A stretch of 64,000 nt of DNA from Scylla paramamosain (lineage: Eukaryota > Arthropoda > Malacostraca > Decapoda > Portunidae), in NCBI RefSeq assembly GCF_035594125.1, contig NC_087181.1, positions 5,653,119 to 5,717,118 on the forward strand, in the 5' to 3' direction. The position numbers and the translations under genes were made by a program. This document shows positions 15,011 through 31,009 of the stretch, piece after piece (positions within the stretch are counted from its first letter, which is position 1; every line of letters begins with the position of its first letter). The notes beneath the pieces are model-generated. The model searched no databases. It was given only the letters and a program-made list of their open reading frames with translations, and was not told where the DNA came from.

Positions 15011-18000
15011 GAGGAGGCAGTAGACACCTGCCGAAACGATAACTACTCCCAGTGAGGTCTAAAGCACTGTTCAGGGGGTGCTGTGAACTTATCATTAAAC
15101 CCAGCTGTGACCTCACTGAACGTTTCCCTTTGTGTCTCACAACACAAGGGGGTAGTCACAGCCTGCCCTCTAAAGACAACTCTCTTCCTCCACACAAAAC
15201 TACAAGCACCTAATAACACACACACCCTTCACTCAAAAAATTTTAAAATCATGGCGACTCCTACACCAGCCTCGGAGTCCCCATCTGGGGAGGGGACCAT
15301 AAATGTCCCCAGGTCGGACTGCCTTTCCGTCGACGACCCTAAGTGTCTTGACACCCCCTTCAACTTTTTCTTCATTAACTTCTGCAACATTCGCGGTCTA
15401 AGATCAAATTTTCAATCTGTAGAACACCACCTCTCCTCTTCTAAACCTCATCTTCTTTTCCTCACTGAAACTCAGGTGTCTGAGGCAACTGACAGTAGCC
15501 CCTTTTCTGTTCCCTCCTACTTTCTCTATCCTCATTGTCGATCCAAAGCTGGATGCTGCGTTTATGTGCGCAATGACTTAACCTGCTCTCGTGCCCACGC
15601 TCTTGAATCTTCCGAGTTTTCCACCATCTGGCTACGACTACAGAGTCATTCTCATACTAAATTTATCTGTGCTGTATACCTCTCTCCTAACTCCTCTGAC
15701 TATAAGAAATTCTTTGACTACTTAACTTCCAAAGTGGAGCACATTCTGACCCTCTTCCCTTTTGCAGAGATCTCCATTCTTGGAGACTTCAATGTTCACC
15801 ACCAGCTTTGGCTTTCCTCTCCCTTCACTGACCATCCTGGTGAACTAGCCTACAACTTTGCTATCCTCCATGACCTAGAGCAATTGGTGCAACACCCTAC
15901 TCGTATTTCTGACCGTCTTGGAGATACGCCCAACATTCTTGACCTTTTCCTGACCTCTAATCCTTCTGCTTATGCTGTCACCCTTTCTTCTCCGTTGGGC
16001 TCCTCCGATCACAATCTCATATCTTTATCTTGTCCTATCACTCCAATCCCTCCTCAGGATCCCCCTAAGCGAAGGTGCCTCTGGCGTTTTGCCTCTGCTA
16101 GTTGGGGGGACCTGAGGAGGTATTTTGCTGATTTTCCTTGGAATGACTACTGCTTCCGTGTCAGAGACCCGTCTTTGTGTGCTGAGCACATAACAGAGGT
16201 GATAGTGTCTGGCATGGAGGCGTACATTCCTCACTCTTTTTCTCGTCCTAAACCTTCTAAACCTTGGTTTAACACAGCTTGTTCTCGTGCTATACATGAT
16301 AGAGAGGTGGCCCAGAAAAGGTACTTAAGCCTTCCTTCACCAGAATCTCATGCACTTTATATTTCTGCCCGGAACCATGCCAAGTCTGTTCTCCAACTAG
16401 CCAAAAACTCCTTCATTAACAGAAAATGTCAAAACCTTTCAAGATCTAACTCCCCTCGTGATTTCTGGCATCTAGCCAAAAATATCTCCAATAACTTTGC
16501 TTCTTCTTCTTTCCCTCCTCTACTTCAACCAGATGGCACCACTGTTATCACATCTATTTCTAAAGCTGAACTTTTTGCTCAAACCTTTGCTAAAAACGCT
16601 ACCTTGGACGATTCTGGGCTTGTTCCTCCCTCTCCTCCACCCTCTGACTACTTCATGCCACGTATTAAAATTTTTCGTAATGATGTTTTCCATGCCCTCG
16701 CTGGTCTAAACCCTCGGAAGGCTTATGGACCTGATGGGGTCCCTCCTATTGTTCTCCGAAACTGTGCCTCCGTGCTTGCACCTTGCCTAGTCAAACTCTT
16801 TCAGCTCTGTCTGTCAACATCTACCTTTCCTTCTTGCTGGAAGTTTGCCTACATTCAACCTGTTCCTAAAAAGGGTGACCGCTCTAATCCCTCAAACTAC
16901 CGTCCAATTGCTTTAATTTCCTGCCTATCTAAAGTTTTTGAATCTATCCTCAACAGGAAGATTCTTAAACATCTATCACTTCACAACCTTCTATCTGATC
17001 GCCAGTATGGGTTCCGTCAAGGCCGCTCTACTGGTGATCTTCTGGCTTTCCTTACTGAGTCTTGGTCATCCTCTTTTAGAGACTTTGGTGAAACTTTTGC
17101 TGTTGCCTTGGACATATCAAAAGCCTTTGATAGAGTCTGGCACAAAGCTTTGATTTCCAAACTACCCTCCTACGGTTTCTATCCTTCTCTCTGTAACTTC
17201 ATCTCAAATTTCCTTTCTGACCGTTCTATTGCTGCTGTGGTAGACGGTCACTGTTCTTCTCCTAAATCTATTAACAGTGGTGTTCCTCAGGGTTCTGTCC
17301 TGTCACCCACTCTCTTCTTATTATTCATTAATGATCTTCTAAACCAAACTTCTTGTCCTATCCACTCCTATGCTGATGATACCACCCTGCACTTTTCCAC
17401 GTCTTTTCATAGACGTCCAACCCTTCAGGAGGTAAACATATCACGCAGGGAAGCCACAGAACGCCTGACTTCTGATCTTTCTAAAATTTCTGATTGGGGC
17501 AGAGCAAACTTGGTATTGTTCAATGCCTCAAAAACTCAATTCCTCCATCTATCAACTCGACACAATCTTCCAGACAACTATCCCCTCTTCTTCAATGACA
17601 CTCAACTGTCCCCCTCTTCTACACTGAACATCCTCGGTCTGTCCTTTACTTATAATCTGAACTGGAAACTTCACATCTCATCTCTAGCTAAAACAGCTTC
17701 TATGAAGTTAGGTGTTCTGAGACGTCTCCGCCAGTTTTTCTCACCCCCCCAGCTGCTAACTTTGTACAAGGGCCTTATCCGTCCATGTATGGAGTATGCT
17801 TCACATGTCTGGGGGGGTTCCACTCATACTGCTCTTCTAGACAGGGTGGAATCAAAAGCTTTTCGTCTCATCAACTCCTCTCCTCTAACTGACTGTCTTC
17901 AGCCCCTCTCTCACCGCCGCAATGTTGCATATCTAGCTGTCTTCTACCGCTATTTTCATGCCAACTGCTCTTCTGATCTTGCTAACTGCATGCCTCCCCT

Positions 18001-18287
18001 CCTTCCGCGGCCTCGCTGCACGCTGTCCACCTCTCTAACGCAAGAGTTAACCAGTATTCTCAATCATTCACCCCTTTCTCTGGTGAACTCTGGAACTCCC
18101 TGCCTTCTTCTGTATTTCCACCTTCCTATGACTTGAATTCCTTCAAGAGGGAGGTTTCAAGACACTTATCCACCAATTTTTGACCACTGCTTTGACCCTT
18201 TTAAGGGACTGGCATTTCAGTGGGCATTTTTTTTATTAGATTTTTGTTGCCCTTGGCCAGTATCCTTCCTACATAAAAAAAAAAAAA
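15011..18287 (+). mobile_element. jockey-like LINE, near full length
   Basis: A 3.28-kb GC-richer insertion in a satellite monomer. It has a 5' untranslated region of about 240 bp starting GAGGAGGCAGTAGACACC, one long ORF, a 3' region containing TTGCCCTTGGCCAGTATCC, and a poly-A tail (18,275-18,287). The interrupted monomer joins cleanly across it. Any target duplication is at most a few bases, because the flanking AAG merges with the poly-A. No gag-like ORF1 lies upstream, so this is either a single-ORF lineage or 5'-shortened. The 5' start looks like a natural end, but I cannot prove it. A second, truncated copy lies at 41,831-42,381 on the other strand. Confidence 0.93.
15251..18136 (+). 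CDS. LINE endonuclease-reverse transcriptase, 3' end frameshifted
   Basis: A protein of 961 residues from ATG 15,251 (context AAAATCATGG). The frame is open 168 bases further up to 15,083, but that part overlaps a low-complexity 5' UTR. Residues 40-260 are an exonuclease-endonuclease-phosphatase domain, with FCNIRGL (N47), LTETQ (E73), GDFN (178-181) and SSDH (251-254). Residues about 535-780 are the reverse transcriptase, with [23 protein letters not shown] (621-630), [13 protein letters not shown] and the catalytic YADD (707-710). It nicks target DNA and copies its own RNA there. The endonuclease and polymerase motifs are intact. Compared with the truncated copy, 28 bases are missing at 18,021-18,023, so the last 35-40 codons are out of frame and the conserved tail (SFKREVSRHLS in the other frame) is lost. 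Confidence 0.93.
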   Translation: MATPTPASESPSGEGTINVPRSDCLSVDDPKCLDTPFNFFFINFCNIRGLRSNFQSVEHHLSSSKPHLLFLTETQVSEATDSSPFSVPSYFLYPHCRSKAGCCVYVRNDLTCSRAHALESSEFSTIWLRLQSHSHTKFICAVYLSPNSSDYKKFFDYLTSKVEHILTLFPFAEISILGDFNVHHQLWLSSPFTDHPGELAYNFAILHDLEQLVQHPTRISDRLGDTPNILDLFLTSNPSAYAVTLSSPLGSSDHNLISLSCPITPIPPQDPPKRRCLWRFASASWGDLRRYFADFPWNDYCFRVRDPSLCAEHITEVIVSGMEAYIPHSFSRPKPSKPWFNTACSRAIHDREVAQKRYLSLPSPESHALYISARNHAKSVLQLAKNSFINRKCQNLSRSNSPRDFWHLAKNISNNFASSSFPPLLQPDGTTVITSISKAELFAQTFAKNATLDDSGLVPPSPPPSDYFMPRIKIFRNDVFHALAGLNPRKAYGPDGVPPIVLRNCASVLAPCLVKLFQLCLSTSTFPSCWKFAYIQPVPKKGDRSNPSNYRPIALISCLSKVFESILNRKILKHLSLHNLLSDRQYGFRQGRSTGDLLAFLTESWSSSFRDFGETFAVALDISKAFDRVWHKALISKLPSYGFYPSLCNFISNFLSDRSIAAVVDGHCSSPKSINSGVPQGSVLSPTLFLLFINDLLNQTSCPIHSYADDTTLHFSTSFHRRPTLQEVNISRREATERLTSDLSKISDWGRANLVLFNASKTQFLHLSTRHNLPDNYPLFFNDTQLSPSSTLNILGLSFTYNLNWKLHISSLAKTASMKLGVLRRLRQFFSPPQLLTLYKGLIRPCMEYASHVWGGSTHTALLDRVESKAFRLINSSPLTDCLQPLSHRRNVAYLAVFYRYFHANCSSDLANCMPPLLPRPRCTLSTSLTQELTSILNHSPLSLVNSGTPCLLLYFHLPMT

Positions 18288-18394
18288 GTGTTTATGAGCG
18301 TACTAGGCACTAAAACGCTAATGAGCATGGAAAGAACCCTATGTGGGATAACAAAACATTTTCAAAAACGTCTCTTTTCAGCGTTTTTTAATTG

Positions 18395-21080
<2,686 letters not shown>

Positions 21081-21990
21081 ACTCTTTGCTGAAATATAAA
21101 ACAATATTGTAAAAAAAAAAACGTGATTTTTTTTGTGTTTTTTGGTGTTTTCACGAAGACATTAAAATACATGCAAAACACCCTTTATGGAGAAACAGAA
21201 TAACATTATCAAAAACTTGTATTTCAGTGTTTTACCTACAAAAACGCTAAGATGAATACAAAGTACGCTATATGGGAAAGGAAGGAAGCATTACGTACCA
21301 AAACGCTAATACGAGTGATTAGCACTTTATATGGAGTAATGTCTGTTCTGAATGTTTTTTTTTTTTTTACATTGTCAAGTATGAAAATACCAAAATGCAT
21401 GCAAAGCACCCAATATGGGGAAACGAAAGGACATTATGAGAAACGAGTTTTGTGAGAGTTTTGACCTTCTTAGGTAGAAAAACTCTTGAATAGCATTCTA
21501 TATGGAGAAATATAACAATATTACCAAAAACGTTTATTTTGAGTGTTTCTCGTATTGTTAGGTACGAAAACGCCAAAATGCATGCAAAGCACTCTATATG
21601 GGAAAACGAAACTTCATAACCACAAACGTGTCTTTTAGATGTTTTTGAGCTTTTTTGTTACCAAAACTGTGAAAATCATGTGAATATCGCCAAAAATGTA
21701 TATTAATGATCGTTTTTGAGCTGCTATGGTACCAGAACGCAAAAACACATGAATAGCACACTGTATACAGAAATAGAAGAATATCATTAAAACAGGTTCT
21801 TTTGAGCTTTTTAATTACCAAAACGCTAAAAGACATGAATATCATTTTTAATGGAGAAACAGGTCATTACCAAAAAAGAAAAAAAAACGTATATTTTTAG
21901 TGTATTTCACATTCTTAGGTGCATAACGCCAAAATGCGTGAAAATCACAAAAGAACATTGACGAAAATGTGGATTTTTAGTGTTTTTCCC

Positions 21991-22866
21991 ATTATTTAGA
22001 AACATTCAAAAGACACGGTTATGTTCTGTTTCTCGAAATAGAATGCTATTCATGGTTTTTAGCAGTTTGGTACCTAAGTTCAAAAGCTCTCATAATACAC
22101 GTCTCTAATAATATCTTATTGTATCCCATAAAGAGTAGTTTCCATGCTTTTTTGCTTTTTTCTATGTAACTGGCTCAAAACACTCGAAATACACATTTTT
22201 TGGTAACGTTATACTGTTTATTCTTAAAGAATTTTTGGATCCGTTTTATCGTTGCCTTACGTAAGAAGCTTAAAAAAACATTAAAGAGATGTTTTAGGTA
22301 ATATTGTTTTGTTCTTCCATATATGGTGTTTTCCATGCTTTTTAGCGTTTTGAACGTGCCTAGCACGTTCGTAAACGCTTAAATGACAGTGTTTCTGGAA
22401 TCTCGTTTCTTTTCCCCATACTGAGTAGTTTCCACTTATTTTGGTGTTTTCGTAGCTAACAATGTGAAATACACTCAAAATATACGTTTTCGGTTACGTT
22501 TCTCTGTTTCTCCATATAAAGTTCTAGTCATGCCTTTTAGCGTTTTGGTACCTAAGAAAATTTTTTTATCGCTTTGGTGCTTAGCACGTTCATAAAACAC
22601 ATAAAAGACAATGTTTCTGGAAATCTCGTTTTCTTTTCCCATATACAGTGATTTCCACGCATATTGTCATTGTGCACCTATGAATGTGAAATACACTCAA
22701 ATTATACGTTTTTTTGGTAATGAACTATTTCTCCATAAAATGTGATATTCATGTCTTTTAGTGTTTTGGTAACTAAGAAGCTCAAAAACACTCATGATAC
22801 ACATTTCTCGTAATGTATTTTCGTTTCCCTGTATAGTGTACTTTGTATGCATTTGGGCATTTTTGA
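21991..22866 (+). repeat. satellite array, block 7 (plus)
   Basis: Orientation flips near 21,990-22,010. The segment 22,625-22,800 is also the reverse complement of 21,800-21,985, sharing the run CTAAAAGACATGAATATCA, so a second, nested inverted pair is centred near 22,220. Confidence 0.85.
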
Positions 22867-22992
22867 AACTCTATAACATTACCAAAAAACAAGTATTTCG
22901 AGTTGTTTTGAGCTTGTTACGTTACCAAAACGTAAGTTGAAAAAGGGAAGCACATGAAAAGTATTCTATATGTAAAAAAAAAAAAAAAAATA
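22867..22992 (-). repeat. satellite array, block 8 (single-monomer inversion)
   Basis: Roughly one monomer in minus orientation lies between two plus blocks. It shares its sequence and both flips with 940-1,045 on the opposite strand. It ends in an A tract before plus orientation resumes. Confidence 0.75.
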
Positions 22993-23449
22993 CCAGAAAA
23001 TGCATTTTGACGTTTTGACCTTTTGACGTATCTAATAAGCGCAAAAATACTCAAAAAAATCATTTTTGCTGATATTATTCAGTTTCTCCATAAAGGGTGT
23101 TTTACATATGTTTCAGCGTTTTGGTACATAAAAGTTCAAAAACACTCAAAAGACACGTTGTAATAATGTTTTTTATTCCAAAAAAGGTTGCTTTCTAATC
23201 TTTTTAGCGTTTTCGTTTCTAACACACTCGAAAACACTCAATAGACACGTTTCTGGTAATGCCATTTTGTTTCCCAATATAGAGAGCTTTGCATACATTT
23301 TGGCACTTTGGTAATTAACTATGTAAAACAAAGAATATCTCAAGATAAACGATTTTTGGTGATATTTTGTTACTCCATATAAAGTGCTCTTCACGCGTTT
23401 CAGAGTTTTAGTACCTAAGAAGCTGGCTTTAAAGGACTCATTATGCACA

Positions 23450-25330
23450 TTTCTCGTAATGTCGCTCCGTTTCCTTATTTAGAGTTCTTCGTAAGCATTT
23501 TTAGCGTTTTGGAACCTATATGAAATAAAATACACGCTTATTGTTTATTGTTTTGTTTTTCATTATTTAGTGTTCTTAAGGCTGTAATACGTTTTGGTAC
23601 CTTAGAAGCTCAGAAACACTTATTCTACATGTATCTGCATCATCTCCGTGTATTCTGGCCTTTTGGTACATAAAGGGAAAAACACTAAAAATAAACGCTT
23701 TTAGTAATGTTCTTTTATTTCTCCATATAGAGTGCTGTTCACGCGTTTAAAAGTTTTAGTATATATAGAATCTGAAAAACACTTCTGAAAAAACATGTTT
23801 CTTGTAATGTCCCTTCATTTTCTTATATGAGGTGCTTTGCATCCATTTTGGCGTTTTTATAGCTAACAATGTAAGAGCACCCAAAACAGAGGTTTTTGGT
23901 AATGTTATTCTGTTTTTCCATAAAATGTGCTGTTCACGCGTTTTGGTACTTAAGAAGCTCATGAACACTTATAATACACGTTTCTTGTAATGTCTTTTTA
24001 TTTCTGAAATAGGTTATTTTCAATGAAATTTGGCGTTTTTGTACGTAAGTAGGTTAAAACATTGAAAATACACGCTTTTGGAAATATTATTTTGTTTCTA
24101 CGTGAACGGTAATTTGCGTGCCATTTAGCGTTTTGGTACGTAAAAAGTTCTAAAACACAAAACACTCATAAGACGCATTTTGTATTCCAATATGGAGTGC
24201 TTTATATTTATTTTAGCGTTTTCGTTCCTAAGACTCAAAAACACTAAAAAGACATTTATATGATAATGTCGTTTCGTTTCCCCATATGAAGTTCTTTACA
24301 TATATTTTAACGTTTGGTACCTAACATTGTGAAAAATAATCAAAACACGTTTTATTAATGTTATTCAGTTTCTACATATGGAGTGCCATTAACGCTATTT
24401 AGAATTTTGTTACCTAGGAAGCTCAAAAACAGTTACAATACATGTTTACGTTGATAAAGATTTGTTGAATGATATGAGGTATTTTTGCATACATTTTCCC
24501 GTTTCTGTAGGTAACAAGAATAAAAACACTCAAAATACACATTTTTGGTAATGTTTTTCTGCTTCTCCACAAAGGATGTTTTCCATGCGTTTTAGCGTTT
24601 AGCTACATAAAGATCAAAAACACTCAAAAGACACGCTTTTTATAATGTGTTATTGTCTTTCAATATAGAGTGCTTTCCATGCATTTTTATTGTTTTGGTG
24701 CCTAACAGGTTGAAAAAAAAAAGACAAAATATATTATTCTAGTAATGTCGTTTTTTTTCCCCCCATATAGAGTATTTCACATGGATTTTGGCGCTTTGGT
24801 ACCTAAGATTGTGAAAAAAAAAGTTGTTTTGTTCCTCCATATAGCGTGGTATTGACGCATTTTAGAGTTTTGGTCCTTAAGAAACTCAAAGGCACAATAC
24901 ACGCCTCTCGTAATATTTTTTTCGTTTCTCCATATAAGGTGCTTTCCATTTCTCCATAGGGTGCTTGTAAAAACACTCAAAATAGACATTTTTAGGAATG
25001 CTGTTCTGTTTCTCCATGTAAAGTGCTCTTCAATTGTTTTGTACCTAAGAAGCTCAGAAACACTTGTAATGTTGTAATATCGTTGTAATATCGTTTCGTA
25101 CGTAAAAACCCCAAACACATTGAAAAAAAAAAAAAACGTTTTTGGTAATGTTATTATGTTTCTTAATAAACTTTGCTTGCATGTATTTTAGTGTTTTCGT
25201 AAGTAGCTCGAAAACACTCAAAAGACAAGTTTTTTTTTTTTTCAAGACTGAAAACGTTTTTTTTTTTTTGGTTATTTCAATACTTTTTAGCGTTTTGGTT
25301 TCTAAAGCGATAAAAAAAAACAGTAAAAAG
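23450..25330 (+). repeat. direct segmental duplication, copy 1
   Basis: Matched in the same orientation by 42,950-44,710. Shared private features include the B monomer with TTCTGAAAT in place of the usual CCATATAG (23,990), AAAACACAAAACACTCA (24,152) and GTTGATAAAGATTTGTT (24,452). Confidence 0.85.
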
Positions 25331-28300
25331 GCACGTTATTGTTTCGTTTCCCCATAGAAAGTTCTTTCCATGCATTTTGGCGTTTTATGAAAAAGACTAA
25401 AAAAATTTTTTTGATAATGTTCTTTTTATGCATATAGAGTATTATTCACGCGTTTTAACGGTTTCTTACCTCTGGTGAATAACACTTATAAGAAACATTT
25501 CTGATAGTTAAGTTTTGTTTTACCATATCGGGTATTTTGCACTCATTTTTCCATGTTTGTACCTAACAAGTTCAAAATTTCTCAAAATACAATTTTTTGC
25601 TAATGTTATTATGTTTGTTAATATAGGGTGTTTCGCATGCTTTTAAGTTTTTGATAACTAAGAAGCTCAAAAAGTCTCAAATGGTAATGCTATGTTTCCT
25701 TTCTTTTTTTTTTTTTTTCTTTTCCATATAGAATGCTATTCAGGCGTTTTTGCGTTTTTTTTTTCTTATTGGTACCTAAGAAGCTCAAAAATAATGAAAA
25801 CTGAAATTTCTGGAAGTATCGTCTCATTTCACGTTTTTTTTTTTCTAGCATTTTGGTACTTAACAAGCTCAAAAGAACTTAAAATATTCGTTGTTTATAA
25901 TGTCGTTTGTTTCCCAATGTAGAGTACTTTTCGTGTATTTTTACGTTTTGGTACCTAACATTGTGATAAAAACATTCAAAATACACGTTTTTAGTAATAA
26001 TTTTCTGTTTCTTCATATAGAGTGCTATTACGCATTTTTGCTTTTTAGTACCTAAGAAGCTCAAAAATACTTATACACAATTTTCATAATGTCTTTTCGT
26101 TTCCTCGTATAGAGTGGTTTGCATGCATATTCGCGTTTTGATATCTAACGAGCTCAAACACACTTAAAATATACGTTTTTGGTAACGTTGTTCTTTTTCT
26201 TTAAATGACGTGCTTTGCATGCATTTTGGTGTTTTGGTACCTGATAAGGTGAAAAACAATTAAAACGCACTTATTTGTATTACTGTTTTTATTCTTCATA
26301 TACAGTGCCGTTAACTTGTTTTAGTATTTTCCTACCTGAGAAGCTCAAAAACAATCATTATACACGTCTCTGGTAAAATTGTTTTGTTTCCCATTATAGA
26401 GTACTTTACGTGCATTTTGGCGTTTTTATACGTAAGAAATTCAAAATATTAAAAAAATTCGAGACTGGTAATGTTATTACGTTAGTTCATGAAAGGTATT
26501 TTGCATGCATTTGAGCATATTGTTATGAAAGAAAATTGAAAACACACAAAAGACACGATTTTGTTAATGTTCATTTGTATTCCCGAATAGGTTGCACACT
26601 TTTCTGGCAATGCCTTTTCATTTCCCCACAGAGAGTGCTTTCCATGCATTTTGTCGTTTTGGTACCTAACATAAAAAAAAAAAAAAGTTAAACACTTTTT
26701 TCGTAATATTTCTCCATCTTAAATGCTATTCACACGTTTCAGCATTTCGGTACCTAAGAATCTTAAAAACACTGACTTTCTGATGATATCGTTTTGTTTC
26801 ATCATATAGGGTAGTTTCCAAGTATTTTGACGTTTTGGTACCTAACACTGTGAAACACACTCCAAAAATACGATTTTGGGTAATTTGTTCTGTTTTTCCA
26901 TATTTAGTGTTATTCATGTGTTTTACTGTTTTGGTACGTAAGAAGCACAAAAACACTGAAATACACATCTGCCGCAATGTCTTTCGATTTCCTCATATAG
27001 TGTAAATTGCATGCATTTTGGCGTTTTTATATGTAACAAGTTCAAGAACACACAAAATACTTATTTTTGGTTAGGATATTTTGTTTCACCACGAAGGTGT
27101 TTTAATGCGTTTTAACGTTCTGATACGTAAGTAGCTCAAAAGCACTTAAAAGACACGTTTTTTATAAAGTTTTGTTTTCCTATATAGGGTACTTCCATGC
27201 TTTTTAGAGTTTTGGTGCTTAACACGCACGCACTGAAAATACACGTTTCTGGAAAGTGTGTTTCTTTTACAGATAAAGGTTGTTTTACATGCATTTTGAC
27301 ATAATGCTACCTACCAATGTGAAAAACATCTTTTTCGTAATATTGTTTTGTTTCTTGAAATAGAGTGATATTAACGCATTTTCGTGTTTTTGGTACCATA
27401 AAAGCTCAAAAACATTTATAATACCTACATGTTTCTGGTAATGTCTATTCGTTTCCCCATATGCTTTTTCCCGTTTTTCTATGTAACGACCTCAAAAACA
27501 CTCGAAAATAGTAATTTTATTCTTTTATTTATTTATTTATTTTTTTGCATAAAGTGTGTTTTGCATGCGTCATATCGTTTTGGTACATATGAAGTTCAAC
27601 AGCACTGAAAATACACGTTTTTCTTAATGTTATTTTGTATTACCATATATCGTTTTGCTGTGTAACAGGCTCAAAAACAATCAAAAGACATGTTTCTGGT
27701 AATGCCGTATTGTTTAACAATATAGAAGACTTTTCATGCATTTTTTTGCGTTTTTGTACCTAATAATATGAAAAAAACACACAAAAAATACACATTTTGG
27801 TCATGCCGTTCTGTTTCTACTTATAGTTATAGTTATTTATTTATGCGTTTTAGCCTTTTGATACCTAAGAAGCTCTAAAAACATTCATAATACATGTTTC
27901 TCGTAATGCTTTTTCGTTGCCCCATCTAGGGTACTTTCTATGCATTTTGGCGTTTTTCTTCGTAAGAATCTCAAAACACTCAAAATATTTGTTTTTCAAA
28001 TTATTGTTTTTCCATAAAGGGTGTTTTATACGCTTTTTTACGCTTTTTGGTACGAAAGACGTTCAAAAACACTCAACAGAATTTTTTCATGCTCTTTTTC
28101 GTTTTGTTGGTGAACACACACATAAACACTGAAAAGATAGTTTTTTTGGAAATCTTGTTTCCTTACCCCATATATAATGCGTTGCATGCATTTTTGTCAT
28201 TTTTTATCTAACAATGTGAAATACGCTTAAAATTTGGGAATATTTTTTTTTTCATATAGAGTGCTATTCCTGCGTTTTCATGTTTTAATAAATAAGAACC

Positions 28301-30775
28301 TTAAAAATGCTCAAAATACACGTTTCTCGTAAAGACTTTTCGTTACCTCATATAGGAGTACGATTTTGTAAGTTTTTGTATGTAACAAGCTGAAAAGATT
28401 CAAAATAGTTTTATTTGCTAATGTTATTCCGTCACTCCATATAACGTGTTTTGCATGCATTTTATTGTTTTCGTATGTAAGTAGTTGAAAACACTGAAAA
28501 AGTCACTTTTATTTTTATTTATTCCCCATATAGGGTGCTTTTTCTTCATAAATACTCAAAAGACACGATTCTTGAAATCTAGTTTTCTTTCCTTATTGAA
28601 GATGCTTTGCATGTTTTGTTTTTCTGACGTTTTGTCACCTAACGATAAGAAATACACTAAAAATACACGTTTCTGGTAATGTTCAGTTTTTATTTATTTA
28701 TTTATTATTTTTTTTCAATATAGAGTGTTTTTTATGGCTTTTAGTGTTTTGTTACCTAAGAAACTTAAAAACACTCATATGAGAAATACGTGTTTCTCGT
28801 AACGTCTTTTCGTTTACCCATATATGCTACTTTTCATGCATTTTGACGTTTTTCTACGTAATAAGCACAAAAACACTATTTCTTTTATTATAATGCTACT
28901 ATGTTTCTCCATAAAGTAATGTCACTTCGGTTTCCCATATAAGTAAGAGCTTTGCATGCATTTTGTCGTTTTGGTACATAATAATTTGAAAACACTTAAA
29001 ATACACTCTTTTTGAGAATGTTCTGTTTCTCCATATAGACAATTCTATATTCAGCGTTTTTATTCCTAATAAACTCAAAACACTTTTATTACATATTTCT
29101 CGTAAAGTCTTTTTGTTTCTTCATACTGGGTACTTTCCATGCATTTTGGCGTTTTTCTACCTACCAAGATCCGAAATACCCAAAATACTTGTTTTCGGTA
29201 ATGTTTTTCTGTTTCTCCATAAAAGGTGTTTTGCATGCATTTTAGCGTTTTAGTACGCCAACAGTTCAAAAACACTGAAAAGAGACGTTTTTGGTAGTTA
29301 TTTTATTTTTCAACATGCTGTGATTTTCATGCTTTTTAGTGTTTTGGTGCCTAGTACTCTCATAAACACTCAAAAGACATGTTCCTGGAAATCTCCCCTC
29401 CTTTCCATGTACAAGGTGCTTTTCTTGTATTTTTGTGTTTTGGTACATAACAATGTGGAATACACTCAAATTACATTTTTTTGGTAATATTCTGTTTCTC
29501 ATATAGAGTGCTATTTATGCGTTTCATTGTTTTGGTACTGAAGAAGCTCAAAAAAACACTAATAATACAGGTTTCTTGTAATGTCTTTTCGTTTCCTCCT
29601 ATGGAGTACTGTGCACGGACTTTAGCCTCTTTATACGTAACAAGTTCAAAACAATCCAAATAATTATGTTTGGTAATGTTATTTTGTTTCTACATAAAGC
29701 GTGGTTTTTGAGGCGTTTTAGAGTTTTCGTACATAAGTAGTTTAAAAACGCTGAAAAGAAACGTTTTTGGTAATGTTGTTTGGCTGTCTTACATAAGGTG
29801 CTTCCCTTGCTTATCAATTTTTTTAGTGCCTAACACGCTCATAAAATCTCAAAAGACACATTTCTAAGTCTTGTATATGTTACTATTATGGGCTGATTTA
29901 CGTACATTTTGCCGTTTTACTACATAAGAATATGAAATACATTGAAAATGTTTTTTGGTATGTTGTTCTGTTTCTCCATATATATTTCAATTCTGGCGCT
30001 TTCGAGTTTTTTTTTTTTTTTACCCAGTATGTTAAAAACACTCATAATACACTTTTTTTCGGAATGTCTTTTCGTTTCGTCATATAAGGTACTTTCCATG
30101 CTTTTTCATGTTATTGTACTTAACAAGATCATAAACAATGAACACATTTTTTTTTTTTCATAAACAGGGTTTTGCATGCGTTTTAACGTTTTGTTACGTA
30201 AGTAGTTTAAAACACTCAAAAGACACGTTTTTCATAATGATTTATCTTCGCATATAGAATGCTTCATATGTTTTTTTTTAGCATTTTTCTGGATAATACC
30301 TTCATAAAAATTCAAAAAACACGTTCGTGGAAAAGCCATTTTCTTTCCACAAATAGTGTGCTTTTCATACATTTTGCGTGCAAACATTTGCATACATATA
30401 GAGTGCTATTCAATCTATTTCAAGTTTTCGTACCTAAAATGCAGAAAAAAAAAACATTCATAAATACACGTTTCTCGTAATGCCTTTTCGTTTACTCATA
30501 TAAGGTACTTTCCATACTTTTGACGTTTTTGTACGTAACAAGCTGAAAACACTCAAAATACTTGTTTTTGCGAATGCTATAATCTTTCTCCATAAAGTGT
30601 GTTTTGCATGCGTTTTATTGTTTTGGTACGTAAGAAGATCGAAAACACCCAAAGGACACGTTTTTCGTAATTTTGTTTTGTATTGGCATACAAGGTGAAA
30701 TCCATGCTTTTTAATGTTTTCGTGTCGTACACGCTCAAAAACACTTATAAGACACGTTTCTGGTAATGTCGTTAC
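24790..30775 (+). repeat. inverted duplication system 2, left arm (about 6 kb)
   Basis: Reverse-complement partner of 44,745-50,616. Anchors along the full length have coordinate sums near 75,400-75,600: 24,790 with 50,612, 25,775 with 49,665, 26,850 with 48,545, 27,830 with 47,545, 28,861 with 46,746, 29,610 with 45,830 and 30,681 with 44,770. Idiosyncratic shared runs include TTATAGTTATAGTTATTTAT (27,821) and GTGCACGGACTTTAGCC-like sequence (29,610). Confidence 0.85.
26870..27330 (+). repeat. example of one complete five-monomer higher-order unit
   Basis: Five successive monomers start at 26,870 (A), 26,962 (B), 27,059 (C), 27,153 (D) and 27,241 (E), and the next A starts near 27,331. Lengths are 92, 97, 94, 88 and 90, giving a period of 461 bp. 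Each monomer starts at the ACACGTTT-like phase and ends with CTCAAAAACACTCAAAA-like sequence. The types differ at fixed positions: GTGATATTAACGC or GTTATTCATGTG in A, TTGCATGCATTTTGGCG in B, GTACGTAAGTAGC-like in C, GTGCTTAACACGC in D, CTACCAATGTGAAA in E. Confidence 0.8.
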
Positions 30776-31009
30776 GCTTCTTCATATTGGAGGCTTTGCA
30801 TGCATTTTCGCGTTTTGATAACTAACAATGTAAAAACAATCAAAAAGACAGATTTTCATTAATGTTCTGGTTTTCCGTATAAAATACTATTCATGTGTTT
30901 TAGAGTTTTAGTAACGCTTATAATACACGTCTCTGGTAATGTTCTCTCGTTTCCTCATATAGGGTATTTTGCATGTATTTCAATGCTATAAATACTTATG
31001 TTTTGCAAT

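Noticed and set aside
15043..15225. Minus-strand frame overlapping the LINE 5' region
   Set aside because: It lies antisense to the LINE leader and its start, with no motif; it is a shadow of the element.
15083..15250. Using the upstream ATG at 15,083 as the LINE protein start
   Set aside because: These 56 residues are low complexity and lie in the leader; ATG 15,251 has better context and directly precedes the endonuclease domain.
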